From assembly GCF_009729015.1 (NCBI RefSeq), contig NZ_CP045482.1, positions 1,236,001-1,300,000 of the forward strand: a stretch of 64,000 nt of DNA, written 5' to 3'. A program made the position numbers and the translations under genes. Below the pieces are notes generated by a model. The model searched no databases. It was given only the letters and a program-made list of their open reading frames with translations, and was not told the DNA's origin. Position 1 is the stretch's first letter; each line of letters starts with the position of its first letter. The DNA comes from Acidianus ambivalens (GTDB lineage Archaea > Thermoproteota > Thermoprotei_A > Sulfolobales > Sulfolobaceae). Shown here one piece after another: positions 26,458-36,400 of the stretch.

Positions 26458-27231
26458 GTGATAATAACTTTTGCACCATTACCCAGTTACGGTAAGTCGC
26501 ATGTTATCTCATTCCTAGCCATGGGTCTGTCTAAAAGAGGAAAGAAAGTATTAATAATAGACCTTGATCCTAAACTTTTTATAACTAGCTTCTTCGTCAG
26601 GCAAAGAAATATTTATCCTGGTATTAATTCTTTTCAAGATATAGATATAGTATCTTTGCCATTCTTTGAATACTCGTTCTCTACATTAAATTATAACATT
26701 CTAAGTAAGATGATGCAGGATACTAAAATAAATACTTCCAATTATGACTTTGTATTTATTGATTTTAAGCCTGGTGTTTCAATAGTCTCTATGAATGCCG
26801 CTAGTTTTTCCAATTTTATTCTCTCAACAATATCCACTGCTAAAATAAAGGAATTTAGAGAAGGAGTTCAGTCTATATTCCAATGGATGTCATATTTTAA
26901 CTTGGACTTAAAATACTTAGGAAATATCATAATAGCTGAAACTAAACCAGAAGAGCTTGCCCAACAAGCATATCTGGGTATAATTGATGCTTTAAAGCCC
27001 TTACCCGACGAAAAGATTAATGAAGTTAAAAAGAGGATATATCCATTTAACGGAACGTTAGATTTAGTTAATTTTAATACAATAATTCCAGTTAGAAGAG
27101 ATCTAAATGATCTAAAATTTACTGATAAAAGGAAATATCCTCCAGTATATAGATTACTTAACTATGAAAGAACTAGAAGCATAATCAATAATCTTGTTGA
27201 CGAGTTTCTAAATAGAATTAATATGGCCTAA
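26458..27231 (+). CDS. ParA/MinD-like ATPase with altered P-loop
   Basis: A 257-residue SIMIBI-type NTPase starting at a GTG. It opens with FAPLPSYGKSHVISF where a MinD/ParA P-loop would read K-G-G-x-G-K-S/T. It keeps GKS but lacks the first lysine that reaches across the dimer. The A' motif (IIDLDPKL) and the B strand (FVFIDFKPG) are intact. Loss of the signature Lys suggests it may bind ATP without the usual dimer-dependent hydrolysis, or that it works as a partner. It lies downstream of two small basic membrane proteins and a large membrane protein, so a membrane-positioning role is possible. The C-terminus (PPVYRLLNYERTRS) is unique to me. Confidence 0.7.
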   Translation: MIITFAPLPSYGKSHVISFLAMGLSKRGKKVLIIDLDPKLFITSFFVRQRNIYPGINSFQDIDIVSLPFFEYSFSTLNYNILSKMMQDTKINTSNYDFVFIDFKPGVSIVSMNAASFSNFILSTISTAKIKEFREGVQSIFQWMSYFNLDLKYLGNIIIAETKPEELAQQAYLGIIDALKPLPDEKINEVKKRIYPFNGTLDLVNFNTIIPVRRDLNDLKFTDKRKYPPVYRLLNYERTRSIINNLVDEFLNRINMA

Positions 27232-27294
27232 TCTCTTCATTTTAATTTACAGATTCGCCATTATTTCTACAAAAACAAAATTATGATTAGGCTA

Positions 27295-28107
27295 TTAGTA
27301 CTCACCTAGAGTTCCTTTTTCTCTCGCCTTTTTGAATGAAAAAGAATACATCAATAGTCCTAAGGGAATTAGAATAATGTTAAACAGTAAAAGAATCTCT
27401 ATACACTTTAAAACTTGAAATATACCATATCCATAAAGCATAGCATTTCTTAATCCGTTTAAAGCCCACGTTAGTGGTAGTGCGTAGCTTATATATGTTA
27501 CTTCTGGCGGCATTATTGTTACTGGAAACACTACTCCACCTAAAAGAGTTGTAAAAGTGGAGAAGAAGAAAGAGATGGGATTTCCTTGCTTTATTATCAT
27601 TGTAAATGCTGCAGACATAAAAGCTATACCTAACGTAGACGAGATTAAAAGTAAAGTTAACACTAATGTGCTTAATATATTAATTTCGTATCTTACTCCT
27701 AGCAGATCGCCTATTGTTAGAATAATTACCGCATTGATAGTATTTATCGTAAATCCCCATATTGCGGAATAAATTAAAAATGATAGGACCCCAGATTTTG
27801 AAAGAACATAATATTCTATTGTGCCATAAAGCTGCTCATTCCTTATTCTTTGGCTTATTGTAGTTATGACAGAAGATACGTATCCTTGAAACGCTAAGCC
27901 TATTACAAAGAATCTCGTATAATTTGTTACGTGAATATCTTGTACTACCTTATTCCCAAGTGAGGTCCCAATGAAATAGTAAGTAAATACTGGTAAAGTC
28001 CATGAAAGAACAGTAAGTATAACTTGAGTTCTATATGAAGACCATACTTTAAATCCTCTAATATAGAGGAAGGCGTAAAGTTTACTTATTATTCTCTTAA
28101 TCTCCAT
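27295..28107 (-). CDS. ABC-2 type transporter, membrane subunit
   Basis: A 270-residue permease with about six helices. It starts MEIKRIISKLYAFLYIRGFKVW, an amphipathic cytoplasmic helix, and has the central ABC-2 pattern with RNEQLYGTIEYY and later LGGVVFPVTIMPPEVTYISYALPLTW, the conserved F-P-x-x-x-x-P segment before the last helices. Such proteins export lipids, polysaccharides or drugs. It is translated from the ATPase mRNA: the genes overlap by 19 bases. Substrate is unknown. Confidence 0.82.
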   Translation of the reverse strand: MEIKRIISKLYAFLYIRGFKVWSSYRTQVILTVLSWTLPVFTYYFIGTSLGNKVVQDIHVTNYTRFFVIGLAFQGYVSSVITTISQRIRNEQLYGTIEYYVLSKSGVLSFLIYSAIWGFTINTINAVIILTIGDLLGVRYEINILSTLVLTLLLISSTLGIAFMSAAFTMIIKQGNPISFFFSTFTTLLGGVVFPVTIMPPEVTYISYALPLTWALNGLRNAMLYGYGIFQVLKCIEILLLFNIILIPLGLLMYSFSFKKAREKGTLGEY

Positions 28108-29015
28108 GGTCCGCTTCTCCCCCTGCCTATATCCTCTTCTACTTCTCCTACGAAATGAATATAAATATCATCTAATGTTGGATCTTTTTCTTCCACTTCT
28201 TTATAATGTACTGTAACTTTATCAATTTCTGTCTCTGGTATTCGTAAAATGTACTCCTTATCAGTGGAATAAATAACAAATTTCCTAATCTCGTTATTTA
28301 TTTCATGGGTTATAACTTCCAAGACTTTTCCAGTCATTCTTTTTAACTCGTCTAAAGTGCCACTAGCAACTATTTTACCTCTTTTTATTAGGAATATGAT
28401 ATCAGCTAACTCTTCTATCTCTCTTAAATAATGGGAAGATAATAGAATTGTCTTGTTCTTTTCCTTTAATTTCCTTATAGTAGCTCTAAATTCCCTTGCT
28501 GAAACTAGATCTAACCCTAACGTAGGCTCATCCATTAAAAGTACTGGAGGGTCAGTTATTAATGCTCTAGCTAAAGCTAATTTTTTCTGCATTCCCGTAC
28601 TAAATTTCATGTAAGGTACATTTTTCCATTCAGATAAGCCTACAAAATCTAGTAATTGGTTTGCTCTCTTTCTAGCATCACCTAAAGATAGTCCTTGTAA
28701 ACTTGAAAAGAAAATTAAATTATCTAATGCCGTTAGTCTGTAATAGAAAGCTCTCTCGCTTACTGTTACTAACCCTATGTTTTCTCTAACTTTCTTTTCC
28801 TCTCTGGTTACACTATAACCATTGATAAACGCATCTCCAGAAGTTGGTAATACTAATGTTGATAAAATCTTAAGTAAAGTAGTTTTTCCTGCGCCATTAT
28901 GACCTACAAGTGCTCCAATTTTGCCTTTTTCAACATTTATACTAACAGAATCAAGGGCTTTTATTTCTTTTCTCTTTATTTTAAAAATCTTTGTTAAGTC
29001 TACAGTCTCAATCAA
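28089..29015 (-). CDS. ABC transporter ATP-binding subunit
   Basis: A 308-residue ATPase with Walker A GHNGAGKTT near residue 38, Q-loop region, signature FSTGMQKKLALARAL and Walker B LLMDEPTLGLD. The C-terminal 70 residues carry an extra domain and end with a short Gly/Arg tail (EDIGRGRSGPWRLRE). Drug- or lipid-exporting ABC-2 ATPases often have such an extension. It powers the overlapping permease. The gene is divergent from the one at 29071, with a 55-base gap that must hold both promoters. Confidence 0.9.
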   Translation of the reverse strand: MIETVDLTKIFKIKRKEIKALDSVSINVEKGKIGALVGHNGAGKTTLLKILSTLVLPTSGDAFINGYSVTREEKKVRENIGLVTVSERAFYYRLTALDNLIFFSSLQGLSLGDARKRANQLLDFVGLSEWKNVPYMKFSTGMQKKLALARALITDPPVLLMDEPTLGLDLVSAREFRATIRKLKEKNKTILLSSHYLREIEELADIIFLIKRGKIVASGTLDELKRMTGKVLEVITHEINNEIRKFVIYSTDKEYILRIPETEIDKVTVHYKEVEEKDPTLDDIYIHFVGEVEEDIGRGRSGPWRLRE

Positions 29016-29070
29016 AAAAAAATCTACCGATATCGATTTAGTTTTTTACTTTTTAAGCTTTAATTAGATT

Positions 29071-29460
29071 ATGCCAGACGGCAAGATACCTTTACAAGCC
29101 GAAGTTTATCTAGATGGTGAGAAAGTTGAAGCTAAGGTTTTCCTCCACGTTAAAGGATATAAGAGAGCTAGAGTTACTCATATAGACGTTGAAGGAGACA
29201 GAATCAAAGGTTTATTAAGACCTAGGCATTCAGTGTATCCTCTTGTTGAATGGAAAGGAAATGAAGCGATATTTCCGATAAATGAACACAAAATAAGGAT
29301 AATAATACCAGAGATTACATTAAATTTTAATGGGAATCTTTACGTCGGTGGAAAGGGTAAGGGAATTTTTCTCGGCTTTCATAGAAATGAAATTAGACAG
29401 CTAGAAGAAATAGCTAAACAGAAAGGTGTAGAACCAATTGGCAGAGAGTCTAAAGCTTAA
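29071..29460 (+). CDS. Conserved-looking hypothetical protein, 129 aa
   Basis: I do not recognise this protein. It is soluble, 129 residues, starting MPDGKIPLQAEVYLDGEKV, and largely beta: EVYLDGEKVEAKVFLHVKGYK, HIDVEGDRIKGLL, PLVEWKGNEAIFPI, KIRIIIPEITLNFNGNL. The basic central and C-terminal parts (KGYKRARVTH, LLRPRHSVYP, GKGKGIFLGFHRNE) suggest it could bind RNA or another anion, but this is inference from composition. The C-terminus is a charged helix (IRQLEEIAKQKG). It stands alone between the ABC exporter and the amino-acid permease. Confidence 0.55.
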   Translation: MPDGKIPLQAEVYLDGEKVEAKVFLHVKGYKRARVTHIDVEGDRIKGLLRPRHSVYPLVEWKGNEAIFPINEHKIRIIIPEITLNFNGNLYVGGKGKGIFLGFHRNEIRQLEEIAKQKGVEPIGRESKA

Positions 29461-29657
29461 AAACATTTTAGTATTATGCACTTAAAATTCTCATAGTTTA
29501 AAGTCTAATCCTTATTAGTTTTCAAGCTTATATTACCAACCTTCTACAATTCGAATATTTTTGAAGGTAAGTATTTATTCATTTTCTTGAATTAGCCTTG
29601 TTTATTACCCATTTGAGTAGGTTAAATTTAAATTGCAGGGGCTAAGTTTTACCCGAA

Positions 29658-31247
29658 ATGGCCCAAAGAAAAGATTTATTCATTAGGGAATCCTCCGGGT
29701 TAGTAAGAGAAATAAGTCCTTGGGCTTCATTATCGGCAACCTTTGGATTAGTTACCGGAGGAGTTCCTATTTTAATATTAAGTTGGCTTTTTACAGCTCC
29801 TGGAGCAAATTGGGTTTTATCATTCCTCTTAATGCTACCGCCAACACTAGGAATGGCTTTCTTATTTTATATTGCTGGTATATCAATGCCTAGAGCCGGA
29901 GGAGATTATGTATTTAATAGTAGAGCTGTTCATCCTGCTATTGGTTTTATCAATTATTTTGGACTTTTTGTGGCTTTTGCACTGTCCTTAGGATACTATA
30001 GCTACTTGGCGGCACAGTGGTTTGGTTATTTATTTTCCTCTATAGGTTTAGCTTACTCTAATCAATTTTTCCTTAGCTTAGGTTGTTGGTTTTCTAGCAC
30101 TACTGGAAGTGTAGTTATTGGAATATTAGTAGTTTTCCTTTCAATTATATTATCTATAATTCCTAGAGTTCAATGGCGTTTCGTATTTTGGGGAGGAATA
30201 ATAACCCTTATCTCATCAATAATAATGTTTGTATTCCTCCTTCAAATAACACCTACATCCTTCTCTACAGCATTATCTTCTTCAACTGGCATTCCTAACG
30301 CATATAATGAAGTAATAAATGACGCAATGTCTAATGGACTAAAATTCTATCCCTCATTATATGCTACCTTTCTTGCTGGTCCAGTAATATGGTACTACTA
30401 TACCTGGTATAATTTACCTGCATCTTGGTCTGGAGAAATGAAACAAGTGAGGAAAAACGTTTTATACTCAATTATAGTTGCCATTTTAATAATATCTGCT
30501 TACTATATACTATTTACTTACATAAATTTAAGAGCATTTGGCTGTAGATTCTTAACCTCCTGGAGTTACATTAGTAATTGTGGGATCAACGATCCTGTTT
30601 ATAAATCACTGTCATCCATAGGAGACTTCACTCCATATTTTGCATTAATAGTTGATCACAATTTACTCATCTTCATGATAATGTTCATAGCTTTATGGCT
30701 TCCTAACTTCTATAGTAATCCCCCTTTAGTAACTTCCTTAGTAAGATACTTATTCTCATGGTCATTTGATAGATTAATGCCATCTTGGTTAGCTGACGTT
30801 AATGAAAATCTAAAGGCTCCAGTTAAAGCTACATTACTTGTAGGCGCTATGGGAATAATTGGAGTTCTACTTTATGCATTTAATACAGTTGTTGCATTAG
30901 TAGACGTTACTGTAATTTTTGAAATAGGTTACGCAATATTCGCTTTATCAGTAGCATTAATGCCTTATGTAAGGAAACAAGTTTATGAAAGATCAGTTCC
31001 AATAAAGAGAAAAATCTTGGGAATTCCTTTAGTTAGTTTAATTGGCTTTCCAGTATTCGCTTTCTTAATGTTTATCTTAGCTATAACTCGGGGAAATCCG
31101 ATTCTTTTGCCAATTAATATTGAAACTTTAGCTAGCTTAGGAATAATATATGTTACTGGTAGCATAATATACATAATAGCGACACAGTTAAATAAAAGGA
31201 AGGGAATAGAAGTGTCTTTACTATTTCAGGAAATACCCCCAGAATAG
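29658..31247 (+). CDS. APC family amino-acid permease
   Basis: A 529-residue permease with about twelve helices. The N-terminal half carries the APC helix-1 pattern (WASLSATFGLVTGGVPILIL) and the conserved loop SMPRAGGDYVFNSR. The later half has FYSNPPLVTSLVRYLFSWSFDRLMPSW, again typical of archaeal APC permeases. It imports amino acids or polyamines by proton or sodium coupling. The 197-base upstream gap holds an AT-rich TTTAAATT about 30 bases before the ATG, a possible TATA box, and a short inverted repeat described among the findings. The 3' end overlaps the convergent gene by 22 bases. Confidence 0.85.
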   Translation: MAQRKDLFIRESSGLVREISPWASLSATFGLVTGGVPILILSWLFTAPGANWVLSFLLMLPPTLGMAFLFYIAGISMPRAGGDYVFNSRAVHPAIGFINYFGLFVAFALSLGYYSYLAAQWFGYLFSSIGLAYSNQFFLSLGCWFSSTTGSVVIGILVVFLSIILSIIPRVQWRFVFWGGIITLISSIIMFVFLLQITPTSFSTALSSSTGIPNAYNEVINDAMSNGLKFYPSLYATFLAGPVIWYYYTWYNLPASWSGEMKQVRKNVLYSIIVAILIISAYYILFTYINLRAFGCRFLTSWSYISNCGINDPVYKSLSSIGDFTPYFALIVDHNLLIFMIMFIALWLPNFYSNPPLVTSLVRYLFSWSFDRLMPSWLADVNENLKAPVKATLLVGAMGIIGVLLYAFNTVVALVDVTVIFEIGYAIFALSVALMPYVRKQVYERSVPIKRKILGIPLVSLIGFPVFAFLMFILAITRGNPILLPINIETLASLGIIYVTGSIIYIIATQLNKRKGIEVSLLFQEIPPE

Positions 31248-32392
31248 TTTTGTTTATTTTCCTCAATATTTTTCTCTTCTCCTTTTTTAATGTAAAACTT
31301 TCTTGCTATCATAAATAACACTATTACAATATACGAGTCTACAAATGGAGCAAAGTCTGTAACATAAAAACTAAATTGTGTGTGATTACCTAACACGTAA
31401 ACTAAGACAAAACCAAGCCATTCTGACCATGCGAACATTGTAGTCATTATCATCTTTAGGTTCTTCATTACAAAAGCCAAAGGAGTTGTTACAGCCCATA
31501 GAATCATTATAATTGGATTCACGTTAGCATAAAGTCCATGGCCCATGTTGAAAGGATGTATGTTTAAAAACCAATCCCATGGCTCTGAGATTTGAGTAAC
31601 TGCATCTAAAGATATGTGCCCATTGCTTATATCCCAGACTACCGTATTTGCAATCTTTGCGTGAAGCCAAGCTAAAGGTCCACCTTCATAGATTATGATT
31701 GGCAAGGAAATAATGAGATAAACAAATGCTGGAATTCCTAGACCTAGGTAAGCTCTCTTAATCGGTTTTCTCTCTATTTCGCCAATGTAATATAACGCAG
31801 GGAAAATTAACATTACTGCTGGTTCTTTTGAAGCTATAGCTAAGCCTAAAAATATAGCTGACAATAACAACTTGTTCTTTAACAGAAAATAAAGACTAAG
31901 AAAACTGAAGAATGCTACATATATATCAAGCATTGCTATTCCGTGAAGTACCCATAAATTAGGGCAGGAAGCTAATATTATTGAAGTAAAAATTCCTCCC
32001 AGATTTCCTATTAGATCCTTACCTAATATATCCCTAGTAAAGAAGAATCCAGTTATTAAAATAAGATCGCCTATTATCCAGCTGGGTAGTCTCCAAGATA
32101 GTGGATAATAGCCCATGACTATGATAAATATATCCATAATATATTTCGCTAAAGGAGGATGGCAAATATTGATAAAAGTCTCAATGCCAGGTTTATCCGG
32201 ATAAGGAAAATACATTGGTGGACTTATGTGAAAAATAAGTTTAAGCATATTATATGCTGCAGTAGGATACCAAACTTCGTCACCTATATAAGCGTTAATA
32301 GGAAGAAATGTTTTTATCGTAAAATATGTGTATGTAGCAACTATTACGGCAAGTAATGAGTAGAAGAGAATGTCTACATATTTTCTGCTCAT
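31226..32392 (-). CDS. PMT-like GT-C glycosyltransferase (GT39 type)
   Basis: A 388-residue protein with about nine helices. Its first outer loop has GDEVWYPTAAYN, the D-E acidic pair expected in GT-C enzymes, followed by INICHPPLAKYIMD, the H-P-P-L motif of dolichyl-phosphate-mannose protein mannosyltransferases. A later ASKEPAVM segment is also typical. These enzymes take a sugar from a dolichol-phosphate donor and add it to proteins on the outer face. It is shorter than eukaryotic PMTs, as archaeal ones usually are. Its substrate is not established. The end overlaps the permease gene by 22 bases on the opposite strand. Confidence 0.8.
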   Translation of the reverse strand: MSRKYVDILFYSLLAVIVATYTYFTIKTFLPINAYIGDEVWYPTAAYNMLKLIFHISPPMYFPYPDKPGIETFINICHPPLAKYIMDIFIIVMGYYPLSWRLPSWIIGDLILITGFFFTRDILGKDLIGNLGGIFTSIILASCPNLWVLHGIAMLDIYVAFFSFLSLYFLLKNKLLLSAIFLGLAIASKEPAVMLIFPALYYIGEIERKPIKRAYLGLGIPAFVYLIISLPIIIYEGGPLAWLHAKIANTVVWDISNGHISLDAVTQISEPWDWFLNIHPFNMGHGLYANVNPIIMILWAVTTPLAFVMKNLKMIMTTMFAWSEWLGFVLVYVLGNHTQFSFYVTDFAPFVDSYIVIVLFMIARKFYIKKGEEKNIEENKQNYSGGIS

Positions 32393-32616
32393 AAAATGAT
32401 TTTTATTTAGTTATAATTAAGTCTATTCAAAACTGCTATTAGATGATTTTAATGAAGAATAACTGTAACAAATCTCAAAATTATATCCTATTTTCTTGCA
32501 TGTAACCTCGTTTTTATTCTCTATGATACTAAGCATGATATATAGGTTATATATTAGCTTTATAATCTTTATTGCATATAAAGTTGTTAAACACAATAAT
32601 ACTTTTCATGGTTCGA

Positions 32617-33381
32617 TTAAACTTTATTATTTAACTTTAAAATTTCCTTTCCAAGATATTTTACTTGTTCAGGGATTTCTACATTAATGTCATTAAGCAT
32701 GAAAAGACTTTCAATAAACGGAATAACTACTTTTATTCCTTCAAACTTATTGGCTAATCTCATTGCCTTATCTAAATCCTCTGGAAAAGGAGGAACAAGA
32801 TTTATTACAATTCCTAAATATTGGCCAATTTTATGAGGGGTTTGCTCTATTTCTTTTATGTATTTAAGGGTCGACTCTATAGAAATTTCGCTCGAATCTG
32901 ATATATATAGCCTGAATATTTTTTCATCTGGAAAAGTTTCCCTAAATATTCTTAATTCGCATTGTACTTCATCGTCATTCCATTGTACCATTGAAGGATT
33001 ATCTACTATAAACGCTTGAAATCCGTTTCTAACTATTTCTTGATATTTTTCCTTAATTTTTTTGTACAATTTTTCGTCTCTTCTAATAATATCTAAATCT
33101 ACGTAGAACCTAGCCCCATCTCCATATAGCTTAAGAATGTAAAAATCTCCTCCATCTTTTGTTTTAACTTCTTTAAAATAGGTTTGCTTATCTTCTTCTT
33201 TGTCCACTATTGAAGCTAATAATCCTTTTCCTTTTATTTTAGCTAAATTAGATACCCAACCTAATGGATCTCTATCAATTAGTAAAGTCTTTACTCCATT
33301 CTGTGAAAAATATTTTGATAAAAGTAGTGCTATAGTCGATTTACCGACTCCGCCTTTAGTACTTAGTACTGAAAGTCTCAT
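32617..33381 (-). CDS. ParA/Soj-type ATPase with canonical P-loop
   Basis: A 254-residue ATPase of the ParA/MinD group. The deviant Walker A is STKGGVGKST at residues 7-16, with the signature lysine present. The A' motif is LLIDRDP and the next strand ends in IVDNPSMVQW. Members segregate DNA or position protein complexes by ATP-driven dimerisation. No ParB- or AspA-like partner gene is visible nearby. It is the second ParA-like protein in the 24-33 kb region; the first has a changed P-loop. The 224-base gap downstream holds only AT-rich sequence and no defensible gene. Confidence 0.85.
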   Translation of the reverse strand: MRLSVLSTKGGVGKSTIALLLSKYFSQNGVKTLLIDRDPLGWVSNLAKIKGKGLLASIVDKEEDKQTYFKEVKTKDGGDFYILKLYGDGARFYVDLDIIRRDEKLYKKIKEKYQEIVRNGFQAFIVDNPSMVQWNDDEVQCELRIFRETFPDEKIFRLYISDSSEISIESTLKYIKEIEQTPHKIGQYLGIVINLVPPFPEDLDKAMRLANKFEGIKVVIPFIESLFMLNDINVEIPEQVKYLGKEILKLNNKV

Positions 33382-33447
33382 TGTCTAATCAAATTATTTA
33401 AAAGATTTAAAGTTTTGTACACTTCGCTCTAACATTTTTAAGAAAAA

Positions 33448-36400
33448 TTAGATTAACATTTTAGGTCTTATTTTGAACTTTCTATATAGTAATACGAGTA
33501 ATGACGGTGCTAGATAATACCATAAAAGCGAGGTCTCCAGGATTGCTGCAACTGATAAAGCAAATCCAATTTCCTGTAGTATTGCTGCTTTTACTAACAT
33601 TAAAGATCCCATGGTTCCAGCAAATATTAAGCCTAAGAATATGATAGTCTTTCCAATAGCTTTAACGCTCTTCCCTACTGCTGTTTCCATGTTCTCTCCT
33701 TTCTCTATTTCTTCATGAATTCTTGCTATTAGGAATATGTTATAATCCATCCCAATTCCAATTATTATCGCAACTAAAAATAGCGGTACAACTGCAAAAA
33801 TTCCATAGCCTAAGATATTTACAAATATTAACCTCTCTAAGCCCAGTGTTATTCCTACTGCAGACATTATAGTAAATATTACAACTCCTGAAACTGAGAA
33901 TGATCTAGTCATAATTACTAACAACACGTACATAGTAACAGTAATTAACAAGAATATTTCCAGAAAGTCTGTCTCTATAAAGTGTAATATATTATAAAGG
34001 TCTACTGGTCCTCCTCCTACATAACCTATATGCAAGCTCTCTATATTTTCTACAACTCCGAAAGCTTGAGTTGAGAAGGGTGGGTATTTTTGATTTACTA
34101 CAAATAACATATATCCATGCGATATGTACTCAGTATAATTATATTCTGATAGTTTGCAGTATGGAATTAGTCCACCGTAAGGCGATACTGGAGACTCAAC
34201 AGCAGTAACCCCAGGTATAGATGAAAGTTCTTTGTATATGTGAACCGCATAGTTGTAGGTAGTTTGATTGAAGGTTGAAATAGGTACTACTACATATATT
34301 GGAAATACGTTTGACGTAGTAAATTCTTGACTTAATAGGTTAACTCCTTCACTTGCTTGAGAAGGTGGCATTAGACCTAGTATATTGGTACTTAATGGCA
34401 TAGATAATGCTATCATCGAGAAAATTACTACCAAAGTAACAAATATTCCTACCTTAGTAGCTGGTCTGGAGACTGAATAACTTTTGTTATTATTATTTCT
34501 ATTAAACTTTGCTGGGAAGAATAACTTATCTCCTGCTGCCTTTAATATTGACGTGAAAAGAGTAGTTGCAGAAAGCCATACTACAAATACTGCTAGCATT
34601 TCAGAAATTGAAGTATCAGAAACCAGCGGTACATTGTAAATGTAAAGGAACAAGAAAGATAGCATTACTACAAGTGCAGTTAAAGTTACTGCCCTTCCTC
34701 CCCATCTTACTGCTTCTTTTGCTGCCTCATCTTTTGATAAGCCGTTTCTCCTTTCTTCTATGTATCTACTTGAGATGAAAACTACGTAATCTGTGCCAAG
34801 TCCTAAAGCTAATAATAACACTTGGCTAGGAGTTAGGAAGTCAACAGTTATGCCTAGGAGTTTTATTACTATAAGCCATATTAATACAGAAGATACTAAG
34901 AATGCTGATAAGTATATTCCTAAAGGAACGAAAGCCGCTACAAATGATCTGAAATATATTCCAGTAATTATTATAGCTAGAGCTATTCCAACCGGGATTG
35001 CTATTGCAAAAGCGCTATTAGCTAATCCTCTAAGTTGTTGATCTATAGGTTTAGGTCCGGTTAAGTAAGAGGTTAAAGGAATTATATTTTTAACACAATT
35101 TTGAAAATCCTTTGCCTCATTTATTGTGAAATTTCCTTTCATTATAATCAAATAGTAATTCTTATAGTACAATGCATCCGTAATATTTGGAATTGGCGTC
35201 ACTGGGAATTCGTTGTCTCTAATCAGTTCTGAAACTAATGAAGATACACTTTCGTTCCTAGAAAGAACTTCTTGTAATAGACTTCTATTTACACATATTA
35301 TTGGAGTAAAATTGACATAATTGCTTATTAATTTTGCAGTTAAATTATACACGCTGTCGTTAGTGGCAGTTTGCAAATAAATTAAGAATTCTTTAGGAGT
35401 TATGTTTGAAGCGTTAAGTATTGGTTGAAGTTTGCTTAACTTAGGTGAGATAAGATATGCGGTTAAGTTACTTATATTATGATAATAGAGTAACTGTTGG
35501 AAGAACCATTGCGGCAATTTACTTTCGTTAGAAGCCTGGAGGGAAACGAAGTTAACATATTGCGAATATTCAGTAAAATTACTTATTTCGCTAACTAAAG
35601 TCGGGGAAACGTTATACTGAGAACTTACGTAATCTACTGCAAATTCATAAGGGGATTTACTTAAATTATAATAAACTGCAGAAATGAATGGTCTCTCAGT
35701 TACATTAGCCTTAGAAAGTATAAGATCATAAGCAAGTTCCTTGAAGTTTGTTTGGTTTAAAACCTCCTGGAGAAATGTTTCGTTAAGTCCGGTCTTTTCT
35801 GAATAGATGTTTAATAGTACATCTTTAGGTTGATTATAGTACAACTCCTCAGCAAGTTCGAGAGGTACGTGTTTTGTCTCATTAATATAATTTACTGTAA
35901 ACTCATAGTAAGGAAGATTTTCTTCAAAATTGCTTATATTTATATAGTTTTCTAAATATAAAATGAATGAATTATTGGGAATAAGCAACGATGCGTTTTC
36001 TATGCTTATCTGTGCTCTTTGTACGAAGTTTGTGCAGTCACTCTCTAGCCAGAATTTATAGAACGCATAGAAGAATTTACTCTCGTTCACGTTATTTATT
36101 AGTTTGCTTACTTCTTCGAAAGCTTTTTCGCTAGAGTATGTGAAGTTATGCGTTTCATTGTATATTTCCAGGAAATTCTTTAAAAATAAGGAAGTGTAGC
36201 CATAAAGGAAAAGTGATACATTATGTGCTGTAGAGTTTATTTCTATTTCTCCTTCCTTTATTTTACAGAATGTTGATAAATTATTCAGCATTCCTTGGTG
36301 AAGCTGATAAAGCCTAATTGTAGTTTCATTAATTTCGTTACTAACGTTAATAAATGCAACTTCGACTTTTTTTGTTCCATAATTTAGTTCCTCTAATTTT

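Noticed and set aside
32496..32687. 63-residue plus-strand frame in the gap before the ParA gene
   Set aside because: Low-complexity hydrophobic sequence overlapping the end of the ParA gene; no TATA or SD that I could defend.
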